DNA of 64,000 bases from WVYX01 sp039586815 (GTDB lineage: Bacteria > Gemmatimonadota > Gemmatimonadetes > Gemmatimonadales > GWC2-71-9), in assembly GCA_039586815.1 (NCBI GenBank), contig JBDHJR010000019.1, forward strand, positions 35,108-99,107, written 5' to 3'. The notes beneath the pieces are model-generated. The model saw only the letters and a list, made by a program, of their open reading frames with translations, searched no databases and had not been told where the DNA came from. Below are positions 16,499 through 26,500 of this stretch, in pieces; position 1 is the first letter of the stretch, and each line of letters starts with the position of its first letter. The position numbers and the translations under genes are program-made.

Positions 16499-17456
16499 CG
16501 GCCCTAACCTCCTCGGCCGGCGCCTCCGCAGCTTCTCTGCCAACGATGTCGATGAAGATCTTGTGCAGCGTTGGCTCGGCGATCTCGAAACGGCCGACAC
16601 GCGCACCGGCACTCACCAACCGCTGCAGCAGCTGCTGTGGGTCCCCACCCTCCGTCAACTCCACTTCCGCGTACTGGCCATAGTCGTCGGCCTTTGCCAC
16701 CAGGGCGCTGTCCCTCAGTAGCTCGTCCAGCATGGTACTGCCCTGCTCCACCGCGACGATGACGTGGCGCCCGCCGTGTCCTCGCTTGACCTCGGCAAGG
16801 GGGCCGTCGAGCACCTTCTCTCCCCGCGCGATGATGCAGACCGAATCGCACAGCCGTTCGGCCTGCTCCATTATGTGGGTGGAGAAGAGCACGGTAGTGC
16901 CGGCGCGCGACAGCTCCACGACCACGTTCTTCATCAGCTGCGTGTTCACCGGGTCGAAGCCCGAGAACGGCTCGTCCAGGATGAGCAGATCCGGTGCATG
17001 CAGCACCGTAGAGATGAACTGCACCTTCTGCTGCATTCCCTTCGACAGATCGTCGATCTTCTTCTGCTCCCAATCCACCAGCCCAAGGCGATCGAGCCAG
17101 CCGTGCGCCTCCCGCTTCGCGCTGCGTCGGTCCACACCCTTGGCCTCCGCGAGGAACACGAGGAGATCGAACACCTTCATCTTCTTGTACAGCCCCCGCT
17201 CCTCGGGGAGGTAGCCGATCTTCGCTGAGAAGTCGCGTCCCGTGCCCGAGTTGCCGAACAGCGTGACACGGCCCTCGTCGGGGACGATGATGTCCATGAT
17301 CATCCGGATGGTGGTCGTCTTGCCCGCCCCGTTGGGGCCGAGCAGTCCGTAGACCGACCCCGGGGGAACCGAGAGGGAAAGCCGCCGCACCGCCGTGTGT
17401 CCGGCGAAGCGCTTGGTGATTCCCTGAATTTCGACGACCGCACCGCCTCCGTTCAT
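16491..17456 (-). CDS. ABC transporter ATP-binding protein, NatA-like
   Basis: This 321-residue ATPase has Walker A LLGPNGAGKTTT (about 38-49), the Q-loop region GYLPEERGLYKKMKV, the signature LSKGMQQKVQF and Walker B LLILDEPFSGFDP, followed by the H-loop STHIMEQ. The C-terminal 90 residues form the extra domain usual in NatA and other ABC-2 ATPases. The LSKGMQQK signature is typical of the NatA branch. The ATG at 17456 is preceded by GAGGA on the minus strand. It pairs with the overlapping permease gene to form an exporter. Confidence 0.93.
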   Translation of the reverse strand: MNGGGAVVEIQGITKRFAGHTAVRRLSLSVPPGSVYGLLGPNGAGKTTTIRMIMDIIVPDEGRVTLFGNSGTGRDFSAKIGYLPEERGLYKKMKVFDLLVFLAEAKGVDRRSAKREAHGWLDRLGLVDWEQKKIDDLSKGMQQKVQFISTVLHAPDLLILDEPFSGFDPVNTQLMKNVVVELSRAGTTVLFSTHIMEQAERLCDSVCIIARGEKVLDGPLAEVKRGHGGRHVIVAVEQGSTMLDELLRDSALVAKADDYGQYAEVELTEGGDPQQLLQRLVSAGARVGRFEIAEPTLHKIFIDIVGREAAEAPAEEVRADA

Positions 17457-17511
17457 GACTCCGTCCTCCTACGGCTGCCTACAATAAAGCCCCTCGAATC
17501 CTGAGTCCAAC

Positions 17512-18675
17512 TCACGAGCGGAGCGCGGCCGCTCGCAGCCAGCGCACCAGCAGCCCAAACGCCAGCACCGCACAGCCAACGACGATCGTCCGCGCGTCGA
17601 GCGAGAGCGCGAGCACTGCGCATGCGACCACCCCCAGCACCGGCACCCAGTTGGGGTACAGCTTGTGCTTCGCGGGCATCCTCAGGGCCGCCACGTTCGC
17701 GATGCCGTAGTACACCAGTATCGTGAACGCGGCCGCCGTGGCTACGCCTCGCAGAGTGCCGGTAGCGGCCACCACCGCCGCAGCCGCGCCGACCAGCAGG
17801 ATCGCTCGGTGGGGCGTGCGGTACGTCGGGTGCACCCGGTCGAGTGCACGGGGGAGGTCTCCGCGCCGCGCCATCGCATAGGCTACGCGGCTCAGCCCGA
17901 GGATCTGGGACAGCATCACGCCCAGCATGGCGACGACGGCCCCGACCGCGACGACGGTGGCCGCCCACCCCTGTTCGAAGCTCGACGCGGCGGCCAGGAG
18001 CGGCGCGGCGGACGCCGCCATGCCGTCGCGACTGGGGTCGTGCACCTCTTCGGCCAGCGTCGCGACGCGGGCATACCCCGTATAGGCGAAGAACATGATG
18101 GCCGCACCACTCAGGAGTCCGCGCCAGCCCGCGGGCGCGAACGGGTGCAGCCGCTCCGGCCGAAAGGACCCCGCGCCCAAGGCGACGAAGGCCACCAACG
18201 CGCAGAGCGACAGCGTCACGATCGCCAGGTTCACACGGCTCGACTTGCGCACGCCGAAGTAGTTCAGCGCCGTGAAGCCGAGCACGGCTACGACGGCCAC
18301 GGCGCGGGGCGGCACTCCCGGCAGGAACGCATCGAGGTAGGCGCTGAGGCCGAGCGCAACGGTGCCGGCAGCCGCGGTCTTGCTGGCCAGGAACATCCAC
18401 CCGGCCACGTAACCGGCGCTCGGGCTCAGCACCTGGTAACCGTACTCGTAGGTGCCCCCGGCCACCGGGTAGGTGGCCGCGAGTTGCGCCGAGCTCAGCG
18501 CGTTCGCGGTGGCCGCCGCGCCGGCCAGGAGAAGCGCGGCGAGCAGAGCGGGACCGGCCGCAGCAGCGCCGATGCCGCTAACCACGAATATGCCCGCCCC
18601 GACTATAGCTCCGATCCCTATCCCCACGGCGTCGAGCAACCGCAGGTCCCTGCGTAGTGACTGCGACGACTTCAC
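17512..18675 (-). CDS. APC-superfamily amino acid permease
   Basis: This 387-residue polytopic protein has the first-helix motif DAVGIGIGAIVGAGIFVVSG, the unwound substrate/ion site of APC transporters. It is followed by SSAQLAATYPVAGGTYEYGY and about ten membrane helices. It is shorter than the usual 12-helix members and may end after helix 11. The start is the GTG at 18673-18675, overlapping the Rieske stop (GTGA); the longer open frame upstream is an artefact of the Rieske gene. It is the last gene of the suf run. The substrate is unknown; cysteine or another sulfur amino acid would suit the context but is speculation. Confidence 0.87.
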   Translation of the reverse strand: MKSSQSLRRDLRLLDAVGIGIGAIVGAGIFVVSGIGAAAAGPALLAALLLAGAAATANALSSAQLAATYPVAGGTYEYGYQVLSPSAGYVAGWMFLASKTAAAGTVALGLSAYLDAFLPGVPPRAVAVVAVLGFTALNYFGVRKSSRVNLAIVTLSLCALVAFVALGAGSFRPERLHPFAPAGWRGLLSGAAIMFFAYTGYARVATLAEEVHDPSRDGMAASAAPLLAAASSFEQGWAATVVAVGAVVAMLGVMLSQILGLSRVAYAMARRGDLPRALDRVHPTYRTPHRAILLVGAAAAVVAATGTLRGVATAAAFTILVYYGIANVAALRMPAKHKLYPNWVPVLGVVACAVLALSLDARTIVVGCAVLAFGLLVRWLRAAALRS

Positions 18676-19001
18676 GACTCGCTGCGTCGCACCAGGACGT
18701 CGCCGTCCTCGAGCTTCACCTCGTACAGCGCGAGACTCTCCTTCGCCGGTGCCTCGATGGCTTCGCCGGTCCGCACGTCGAACTGGGCTCCGTGGAGCGG
18801 GCACTCGATGGCGTGGTCGTCAACCATCTCACCGTCGCTCATCGGGAACTCGGCGTGGCTGCAGCGGTCCTCGAAGGCGTACACCTCTCCCTGCACCCTG
18901 ACGAGGCACAACCCCTGTCCGGAGGAGAGCTGCACCGCCACCGGAGTTCCCTCCGGCAGATCACCCAACGAGGCAACGCGGTCGAAGCCCGGCTCTGTCA
19001 C
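18672..19001 (-). CDS. Rieske [2Fe-2S] ferredoxin-like protein in the suf operon
   Basis: This 109-residue single-domain protein has the two Rieske ligand boxes, CSHAEF (Cys47, His49) and CPLHGAQFD (Cys67, His70), and no membrane anchor or oxygenase domain. It resembles the small ferredoxin subunits of aromatic-ring dioxygenases and NirD-like proteins. The GTG at 18999-19001 starts just before VTEPGFDRVASL; the longer frame upstream overlaps sufU. Several bacteria carry a similar Rieske gene in the suf cluster, where it may be an electron donor or a client protein. Its role here is not known. Confidence 0.85.
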   Translation of the reverse strand: MTEPGFDRVASLGDLPEGTPVAVQLSSGQGLCLVRVQGEVYAFEDRCSHAEFPMSDGEMVDDHAIECPLHGAQFDVRTGEAIEAPAKESLALYEVKLEDGDVLVRRSES

Positions 19002-19041
19002 CAACGCCCTCCTGAGATCGCGACGTCCTTGCGGTCGCCGC

Positions 19042-19494
19042 TCACTCGGTGGAGGCGGGTTCCTCCGAGCCGGTAATGGCGGCGTGCAAGGTATGCCAGG
19101 GAAGGTTCGCACACTTTACGCGGGCAGGGAACCGCTTGACCCCGGCGAGGGCCGCGAGCTTGCCCAGCGCCTTTGGATCGGGGGGGGCGTCAGGACCCCC
19201 GGTCACCATGTCGTGAAACGCACGGAACAGCGTTTCCGCCTCGTCCGTGGTCTTCCCTTTGACGGTGGAGGTCATGAGCGACGCCGACGCCTGGGAGATG
19301 GCGCAGCCCTTGCCCTGGAACCCGACGTCCTTGATGACGTCACCCTCCAGGCTCACATACAGCGTGATCTCATCGCCGCAAAGGGGGTTGGTGCCCTCTG
19401 CGCTGTGGCTGGCATCGGGAATCTTCTTGAAGTTTCGCGGGGCGCGATTGTGATCGAGGACGACTTGCTGATAGAGGTCCCTGAGATCGGCCAT
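19042..19494 (-). CDS. sufU: SUF system Fe-S assembly / sulfur-transfer protein SufU
   Basis: This 150-residue SufU/IscU-like protein has the conserved residues Cys39 and Asp41 (PLCGDEI), Cys64 (GKGCAISQ) and Cys128 (VKCANLPW). The stretch of about 20 residues between the last two conserved blocks is the insert that marks SufU rather than IscU. In Firmicutes SufU is a zinc-dependent sulfurtransferase that takes sulfur from SufS. The start codon shares a base with the sufS stop codon, implying coupled expression with its partner. The ATG at 19494 fits the family's N-terminus (LRDLYQQVVLDHNRAPRN). Confidence 0.95.
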   Translation of the reverse strand: MADLRDLYQQVVLDHNRAPRNFKKIPDASHSAEGTNPLCGDEITLYVSLEGDVIKDVGFQGKGCAISQASASLMTSTVKGKTTDEAETLFRAFHDMVTGGPDAPPDPKALGKLAALAGVKRFPARVKCANLPWHTLHAAITGSEEPASTE

Positions 19495-20777
19495 CAGCCG
19501 AACACCTCGTGTACGCGATGGACCGCCCGCACCAGCGCATCCACCTCGTCTCGCGTGTTGTAGAACGCAAAGGACGCCCGCGCGGTCGCGGGCACGCCGA
19601 GTCGCTCCATCACGGGCTGCGTACAGTGATGGCCTGTGCGAATTGCGATACCCTCCTTGTCCAGAATCGTCCCGACGTCGTGCGCGTGCACGCCATCGAG
19701 CACGAAGGACACGACACTCGCCTTCTCCCTCGCCGTACCCAGGACGTGCAGCCCGGGGATGGCCTCGAGCGACTCGGTGGCGTACCGCAACAGGTCGCCC
19801 TCGTGGGCCTGAACCGCCTCCCACGACATCCCGTTGAGGTAGTCGACCGCTGCACCCAGCCCGATCGCGCCGGCGATGTTCGGCGTGCCGGCCTCGAACT
19901 TGGCCGGCAGCGGAGCATAGGTCGTCTTGTCGAAGCACACCGAGCGGATCATCTCACCGCCGCCCTGGTAGGGGGGCATTGCGTTGAGCAACTCGGCCTT
20001 GCCGTACAGAATCCCTATCCCGGTCGGACCGAACATCTTGTGGCCCGAAACGGCGTAGAAGTCGCAGTCCAAGTCCTGCACGTCCACTGCCATGTGAGGT
20101 GCGGCCTGGGCTCCGTCCACCAACACCGGGATGTTGTGGCCGTGCGCGATCGCCACCATCTCCTTGATGGGGTTGATCGTGCCCAAGGAGTTCGAGACGT
20201 GCACCAGGGCGACGAGCTTCGTCTTGGGACTCAGCAGCTTTTCGAACTCGTCCAGCTCCAGCTCGCCCGCGTCCGTCATCGGGATTACGCGCAGCCGGGC
20301 CCGGGTCGCCTCGCACACGATCTGCCACGGCACGATGTTGGAGTGGTGCTCCATGGCGGAGATCACCACCTCGTCGCCGGCGGCGAAGCTGGTGCGGCCG
20401 TAGGAGTGAGCCACCAGGTTGACCGCCTCCGTAACGCCCCGCACGAATACGACCTCGTGAGGCTGTGCCGCATTGATGAAGCGTTGCAGCTTCACCCTCG
20501 ACCCCTCGTATGCCTCGGTGGCCTGCTGGCTCAGCTTGTACACGCCGCGGTGAATGTTGGCGTTGTACCCCTCGTAGTACTGAACCAGCGCATCCACAAC
20601 GGCACGCGGCTTCTGCGTGGTGGCGGCGTTGTCGAGGTACGCCAGCGGCTTCCCGTCCCGTTGCTGCTTGAGCAGCGGGAAATCCGCCCTGACCCGCGCC
20701 ACGTCCAGCGTGGGGCGCGCCGCGTTCGGTGCGGCGGTCGCGGCAGTGGTGGAAGCCTGGCGCACCATCATCCTCAC
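19494..20777 (-). CDS. sufS: Cysteine desulfurase SufS
   Basis: SufS removes sulfur from cysteine as a protein-bound persulfide for Fe-S assembly. The 427-residue product has the PLP Lys in SGHKMFGPTG (Lys247), the His pair in AMEHHSNIVPW, and the catalytic Cys in RTGHHCTQP (Cys385) on the short group II loop. The first 20 residues (Ala/Thr-rich) extend beyond the usual start; ADFPLL, the conserved beginning, follows at about residue 31. Its start overlaps the end of sufD by four bases, and its end overlaps sufU by one. Confidence 0.96.
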   Translation of the reverse strand: MRMMVRQASTTAATAAPNAARPTLDVARVRADFPLLKQQRDGKPLAYLDNAATTQKPRAVVDALVQYYEGYNANIHRGVYKLSQQATEAYEGSRVKLQRFINAAQPHEVVFVRGVTEAVNLVAHSYGRTSFAAGDEVVISAMEHHSNIVPWQIVCEATRARLRVIPMTDAGELELDEFEKLLSPKTKLVALVHVSNSLGTINPIKEMVAIAHGHNIPVLVDGAQAAPHMAVDVQDLDCDFYAVSGHKMFGPTGIGILYGKAELLNAMPPYQGGGEMIRSVCFDKTTYAPLPAKFEAGTPNIAGAIGLGAAVDYLNGMSWEAVQAHEGDLLRYATESLEAIPGLHVLGTAREKASVVSFVLDGVHAHDVGTILDKEGIAIRTGHHCTQPVMERLGVPATARASFAFYNTRDEVDALVRAVHRVHEVFG

Positions 20778-22108
20778 CCGGTGAGCCGGTCCTTTACGAT
20801 TCGGTCCAGCTGCTGCTTCAACTCGTCCAACTTGACCGCCTCCAGGATCTCCGAGCCGAACCCGTAGGTGAGCAGCCGCCGCGCTTCCTCGCGTGACAGC
20901 CCGCGGCTCTGCAGGTAGAACAGGTGGTCATCGTCGATGGGCCCCAGCGTCGCACCGTGCGTGCACTTCACGTCGTCGGCGTAGATCTCCAGCTGCGGCT
21001 GACTGTCGGCTCGCGCGCTCTCCGAGAGCAACAGGTTGTTGTTGGTCTGCTTGGAATCTGTCTGCTGGGCACCCGGACGTACGATGATGCGTCCGGTGAA
21101 CACCCCGCGGGCCTTCTCGTCGAACACTCCGTTGAAGTACTCCCAACTGGTGCAGTGCGGCTGGGCGTGCTCCAGCGTCGTGTGGTGATCGGTATGCTGC
21201 CGACCCTCGAGCATCGAGAGCCCGTCCAGAGTGCAGTCTGCGCCCTCGCCGTCCAGCACGGCGTTGATGTCTTGCCGTGAGAGCTGCGCTCCGAGCGTGA
21301 AGTTCACCAGCTTGAACACACTGTCACGCCCTTGGTACGACTCGGTCGTGGCGGTGTGGAACGCCCGCTCGCTCTCCCGCTGCACGCGGTAAGTGTCGAC
21401 CTTGGCGTTTTCGCCCAGCACCACCTCGGTCACCGCATTCGTCCAATAGGTGGCGTCACCCAGAGCAACGTAGCTCTCCACCACGGAACCCTGCGCGCCG
21501 CGCCCGGCCAGCACCAGGTTGCGCGGATGCCACATGGGGTTGTCTCCGCTCACGGCATCTGCCAGGAACAGCAGCTGCAACGGCTGCTCCAGCACGACGT
21601 CGTCCGGCAGGTAGGCGAAACCACCGTCGGAGATGAATGCGGTGGACAGGGCGGTCAGCGGATTCCGGTCGTCCTTGGCATATCGAGCCAGGTGCGCTTC
21701 CAACAGCTCCGCGTCGCTCTCGAGCGCGACGCGCAGGCTCCCCAGCTTCACACCATCGGGCAGCCGCTCCAGTGACGACAGCTCGGGAACGAAGTGGCCA
21801 TTCACGAACACAGCGGCGTGGCGATCGGCCCCGCCCAGCAGCAGCGACTCCGCTGCTTGCCGCGCTGCGGGGCTCACCTCCGGCCGGCCGGCCAAGGTGA
21901 ATTCCTCGCCGGCGATCGGCTTCACATCGGTGAAGCGCCACGCCTCCTGGCGGGAGTGCGGCAGCCCGGTCTCCGCAAAACGGGTGATGGCAGACTCGCG
22001 CTTGGCCTTCAGCCAGGCCGGTGCACCGCTCGCCCCGTTGCCGGCGAACGACTCGAACTCCGCCACGAAGCGCTCGGTGGCGCTCCTCACTTCGCCGGAT
22101 CGCGTCAT
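20774..22108 (-). CDS. sufD: Fe-S cluster assembly protein SufD
   Basis: This 444-residue SufD is a beta-helix scaffold partner of SufB and SufC. Characteristic C-terminal motifs are visible: SWEYFNGVFDEKARGVFTGRI, DSKQTNNNLLLSESARADSQPQLEIYADDVKCTHGATLG, and LFYLQSRGLSREEARRLLTYGF. The N-terminal SRQEAWRFTDVKPI is also typical. I start at the ATG 22106-22108, which overlaps the sufC stop (ATGA); the frame extends upstream only over sufC sequence. In the SufBC2D complex SufD is needed for iron entry. Confidence 0.95.
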   Translation of the reverse strand: MTRSGEVRSATERFVAEFESFAGNGASGAPAWLKAKRESAITRFAETGLPHSRQEAWRFTDVKPIAGEEFTLAGRPEVSPAARQAAESLLLGGADRHAAVFVNGHFVPELSSLERLPDGVKLGSLRVALESDAELLEAHLARYAKDDRNPLTALSTAFISDGGFAYLPDDVVLEQPLQLLFLADAVSGDNPMWHPRNLVLAGRGAQGSVVESYVALGDATYWTNAVTEVVLGENAKVDTYRVQRESERAFHTATTESYQGRDSVFKLVNFTLGAQLSRQDINAVLDGEGADCTLDGLSMLEGRQHTDHHTTLEHAQPHCTSWEYFNGVFDEKARGVFTGRIIVRPGAQQTDSKQTNNNLLLSESARADSQPQLEIYADDVKCTHGATLGPIDDDHLFYLQSRGLSREEARRLLTYGFGSEILEAVKLDELKQQLDRIVKDRLTG

Positions 22109-22866
22109 CCTGCGACCGCCGCGGCTTCGCCGCCGATCCAATCGTAGCCCTTGGCCTCGAGCTCGAGAGCGAGCTTCATGTCGCCCGACATGACCACCTT
22201 GCCACCGGCCAGGACGTGCACGTGGTCCGGCGTGAAGTAGTTTAGGATCCGCTCGTAGTGGGTCACCACCACGAACGAACGGTCCTCGCTGCGGAGCGCG
22301 TTAACCGCAGCGGCGACTTCCTTCACAGCGTCGATGTCCAGGCCGGAATCGGTCTCGTCCAGGATCGCGAGCTTCGGCTCCAGCACCGCCAGCTGCAGGA
22401 TCTCGTTGCGCTTCTTCTCACCGCCCGAGAATCCGTCGTTCACCGCTCTGTGGATCAGGCTGTCATCCCAGCCGATCATTTCCAGCTTCTTTTCCAGCAG
22501 GTCGGCGAAATCCAGGGTGTCGAGCTCCTCGAGGCCCTGCTCCTTGCGGACGGAGTTGAGCGCCGACTGCAGGAAGTACGCGTTTGTGATTCCCCGGATC
22601 GCGACGGGGTACTGGAACGCCAGGAACAGGCCGGCCCGCGCGCGCTCGTCGGCATCCATCTCGAGGAGATCCTTGCCATCGAACGAGACCGATCCATCGG
22701 TCACTTCGTACGCGGGGTGCCCGGCGAGCACCTGGGCAAAGGTGCTCTTGCCGGACCCGTTGGGGCCCATGATGGCGTGCACCTCTCCCGGCTTCACATT
22801 CAGTTCGACGCCCTTGAGGATCTCGATTCCCTCGACGCCGGCATGCAGGTTCTTTACTTCGAGCAT
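22105..22866 (-). CDS. sufC: Fe-S assembly ATPase SufC
   Basis: This 253-residue ABC-type ATPase without a membrane partner has Walker A MGPNGSGKST (about 34-43), FLAFQYPVAIRG in the Q-loop region, the signature FSGGEKKRNEI and Walker B LAILDETDSGLDIDA. The FSGGEKKRNE signature is diagnostic for SufC. It powers conformational change in the SufB-SufC2-SufD complex. It lies 26 bases after sufB and overlaps sufD. The ATG at 22866 is the normal start (MLEVKNLHAGVEG). Confidence 0.97.
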   Translation of the reverse strand: MLEVKNLHAGVEGIEILKGVELNVKPGEVHAIMGPNGSGKSTFAQVLAGHPAYEVTDGSVSFDGKDLLEMDADERARAGLFLAFQYPVAIRGITNAYFLQSALNSVRKEQGLEELDTLDFADLLEKKLEMIGWDDSLIHRAVNDGFSGGEKKRNEILQLAVLEPKLAILDETDSGLDIDAVKEVAAAVNALRSEDRSFVVVTHYERILNYFTPDHVHVLAGGKVVMSGDMKLALELEAKGYDWIGGEAAAVAG

Positions 22867-22892
22867 GTGCTTCCGTTCTCCCGATTCAAGCG

Positions 22893-24331
<1,439 letters not shown>

Positions 24332-24332
<1 letters not shown>

Positions 24333-24991
24333 CAAGACTCCTCTTGGCCCCGCTTCGGGGCGATGGAATACTGACAGCTGTTGCATCCGTCCGGGATGTA
24401 CTGATCGCGCGTCACGTCGCTCTGCAGCACCTCGCGCAGGAACTCGGCCTCGGCGGCACAGATCTCGGGGAATTGTTCCGCGGCTGCCTGGAACGCGCAG
24501 TTGTGCTCGGCCAGACGCAGCGCGTCCGGCTCCGCCGACCACGCCGCCATGAACCCTTGCTGCGACAGCAGCTCCACGACGGCCTGGACCTTCTCCTCGA
24601 TCGTCACGTCAGCCAGCTCGGCACGCATCCGCTCTGCCTGGACCCTGAACCGTTCCGCGAACATCTCGTGCACGGCCTCCCGCCCGTTGGCTTGGGCGAT
24701 GAACGAGAGAACGTGGGTCAGCGCCTCGCCGTACTGCTTGGGAAAGAGCGCCTCCGCGTTGGCACTCAAGCGGTAGGTATAGGTCGGCGCCCCCGTGCCG
24801 CGCTGCTCCCTCCCGTACTCGACCAACCCCTCCGCCTCGAGCTCCTTGAGGTGTCGCCGAATCGCGTTGGCCGAGACGCCGAAGACGTCGGCCAGCTCCT
24901 TCGCCGTTGCAGGCTGCGTCTTCTTGAGCTGGAGCAGGACCTCACCACGGAGACCCTTGTGACCAGCCAGACCGGGAGTAATCGGGTTCAT
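24332..24991 (-). CDS. sufR: SUF operon transcriptional repressor SufR
   Basis: This 219-residue regulator has an N-terminal winged helix-turn-helix (about 12-58, KELADVFGVSANAIRRHLKELEAEGLVEY). Its C-terminal region contains four cysteines spaced C165-x12-C178-x24-C203-x2-C206. SufR in cyanobacteria and mycobacteria binds an Fe-S cluster through such cysteines and represses suf genes while holding the cluster. The gene opens the suf operon and its stop overlaps the sufB start by one base, which suggests autoregulation of the whole unit. A CAAC-N6-GTTG palindrome lies about 45 bases upstream of the ATG. Confidence 0.9.
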
Positions 24992-25036
24992 AGGGCAGGA
25001 ATCCTAACACAGGGGAACCGGTTTGCGCAACTAATT

Positions 25037-25050
25037 CAACGCTTTTGTTG
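25037..25050. promoter_or_regulatory. Candidate SufR operator (CAAC-N6-GTTG)
   Basis: The palindrome CAAC-GCTTTT-GTTG lies upstream of sufR and matches the CAAC-N6-GTTG site reported for cyanobacterial SufR. On the minus strand it precedes a TTGCGC / TAGGAT promoter-like pair with 18-base spacing that ends a few bases before the sufR ATG, so bound SufR would sit at or just upstream of the -35 region. Confidence 0.6.
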
Positions 25051-25151
25051 GTGATCTGGTGCCCGCGAGCCCGCGACAAGCGCGGCGCTGTGGAGTTGCG
25101 ATATTGCGTTAGTTGGTAAAGGGCTACGTATCAAGGACTTAACGACTGGGG

Positions 25152-25180
25152 TTGACGCAGAGTGTCTGGCGCGTTAGAAT
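25152..25180 (+). promoter_or_regulatory. Sigma-70-type promoter of the membrane-protein/regulator cassette
   Basis: TTGACG (25152-25157) and TAGAAT (25175-25180) are separated by exactly 17 bases. Each hexamer matches the consensus at five of six positions. A start near 25187 would give a leader of about 25 nt before the first ATG at 25212. Confidence 0.7.
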
Positions 25181-25191
25181 GATGGCAGATT

Positions 25192-25208
25192 AGTTTGTCC
25201 TGCAAACT
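25192..25208. promoter_or_regulatory. Inverted repeat AGTTTG-N5-CAAACT in the leader
   Basis: A perfect 6-bp inverted repeat with a 5-base spacer lies just downstream of the predicted transcription start and four bases before the ATG at 25212. It may be the operator of the winged-helix regulator encoded two genes downstream, or a small hairpin affecting initiation. Confidence 0.5.
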
Positions 25209-25211
25209 GGT

Positions 25212-25817
25212 ATGCGAGCCATGACGAATCAAGATCTCAAACGACTCGAGCGCAAGGCCTGGCAGTCCTACCACCAGGACGGGCTGGCCGAGGTCTTTGT
25301 GGGATTGCTCCTGGTGCTGGCGTTTCTCGCGGGGATCTCGGGCGAGCGCCGCTTCTTCGTGTACATCCCGATGCTGCTCACGGGCCCGGCACTAATCCTG
25401 GCCAAGCGCATCATCACGGTCCCGCGCATGGGACAGGTCAAGTTCGGACCGGCACGCAAGGCAAGGCTGCGCAAGCTTCGTACGGTGGCAATCGTGGCCT
25501 TTGCCCTCACGATCGTGCTGCTGGTGATGACCATACTCGGGGTGGACTGGGTCCCGGAGCAGCGCCTGCTGGTGAGCTTCGGCCTCGGCGCAATGATCGC
25601 CCTGCTGTTCGCAGCCGCCGCATACTGGAAGGACTTTCCGCGCATGTACGGCGTCGGGCTGCTCGTCGGCGCCGCGTTCACCGTGACCGAGCTACTCGAC
25701 TCGCCGGTCCCTCTGCTCGTAGCAGGCGGGATACTGATGGCGGTGGGCCTCGTCATCCTCACCTCGTTCCTGCGCAAGTACCCGATACCCGCGGTACGAC
25801 CGGGTGGAACGTCGTAG
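25212..25817 (+). CDS. Four- or five-helix membrane protein, paralogue 1
   Basis: This 201-residue inner-membrane protein starts with LKRLERKAWQSYHQDGLAEVFVGLLL, followed by a cytoplasmic loop IITVPRMGQVKFGPARKARLRKL. Predicted helices lie at about 28-50, 52-68, 93-113, 121-142 and 150-187, and the C-terminus is LRKYPIPAVRPGG. The next gene shares the amphipathic N-terminus, the PRMGxxKFGxAR loop and the LRKYPxP end, so the two arose by duplication. A second ATG nine bases in (MTNQDL) is an equally good start. I do not know the family's function. It is expressed from the promoter at 25152-25180. Confidence 0.72.
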   Translation: MRAMTNQDLKRLERKAWQSYHQDGLAEVFVGLLLVLAFLAGISGERRFFVYIPMLLTGPALILAKRIITVPRMGQVKFGPARKARLRKLRTVAIVAFALTIVLLVMTILGVDWVPEQRLLVSFGLGAMIALLFAAAAYWKDFPRMYGVGLLVGAAFTVTELLDSPVPLLVAGGILMAVGLVILTSFLRKYPIPAVRPGGTS

Positions 25818-25873
25818 GGCGGCGTTGGAGGCCCCTCGCGCAACGGCCTGGAGATCCTAACCCGAGCCTGGAG

Positions 25874-26500
25874 ATGACTGTGTCGGGCCAACCCAACCTG
25901 AAAGAACTCGAGCGACGGGCCTGGCGGTCGATGCACGAGGACGGCCTCTGGGAGTTGTTCCTCGGGACGCTGCTGCTCGTTCTCTATGTCACTACGCTCG
26001 TCGAGGGCGCAGGCTGGCAGCTAGGTGTCAACCTGGTGTTGACGATAGGCCTCGTCGTGCTCGCGAAAGTCGCCAAGCGGACCATCACCATTCCACGCAT
26101 GGGCGTGGCGAAGTTCGGTCACGCACGCCGCCAGAAGCGGAAGAAGACCACGGTGTTGTTGCTCTTCTCGGCGGTTTTCGGCGCAGGACTCGCGTTCGCC
26201 CTCGGGTCGGGCACCGGCCTCTCGAACTGGATGCGCTCCAACGTGGAGCTGTTCAACGTCTTCGCCGGAGCGTGGGTGTTGGTCGTGTTCGGCGGGATGG
26301 CGTACTGGCTCGACCTCCCACGCTTGCTGTTCGTCGGCCTGGCGTATGCTCTCGTCTTCTCCCACATCCTTCCCGTGAGTACGGCCATGATCGCGCTCGT
26401 CGGTGGCACGATCACAACGGTGTTTGGACTCATCATGCTGATCCGGTTCATGCGCAAGTATCCGCTCCCGAATGGGGCCGAGCTCCATGACAACGGATGA
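25874..26500 (+). CDS. Membrane protein, paralogue 2
   Basis: This 208-residue paralogue of the preceding gene has LKELERRAWRSMHEDGLWELFLGTLLL at the N-terminus, ITIPRMGVAKFGHARRQKRKK in the basic loop and IRFMRKYPLP near the C-terminus, with about five membrane helices between. GGAG abuts the ATG at 25874 but is six bases from the in-frame GTG at 25880, so translation may start at the GTG. The end overlaps the regulator gene by 14 bases. Function is unknown; the shared RMGxxKFG loop is probably important because it is the best conserved part. Confidence 0.72.
   Translation: MTVSGQPNLKELERRAWRSMHEDGLWELFLGTLLLVLYVTTLVEGAGWQLGVNLVLTIGLVVLAKVAKRTITIPRMGVAKFGHARRQKRKKTTVLLLFSAVFGAGLAFALGSGTGLSNWMRSNVELFNVFAGAWVLVVFGGMAYWLDLPRLLFVGLAYALVFSHILPVSTAMIALVGGTITTVFGLIMLIRFMRKYPLPNGAELHDNG

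Noticed and set aside
19509..20867. Long plus-strand open frame opposite sufS
   Set aside because: Antisense shadow of sufS and sufD; no family motifs.
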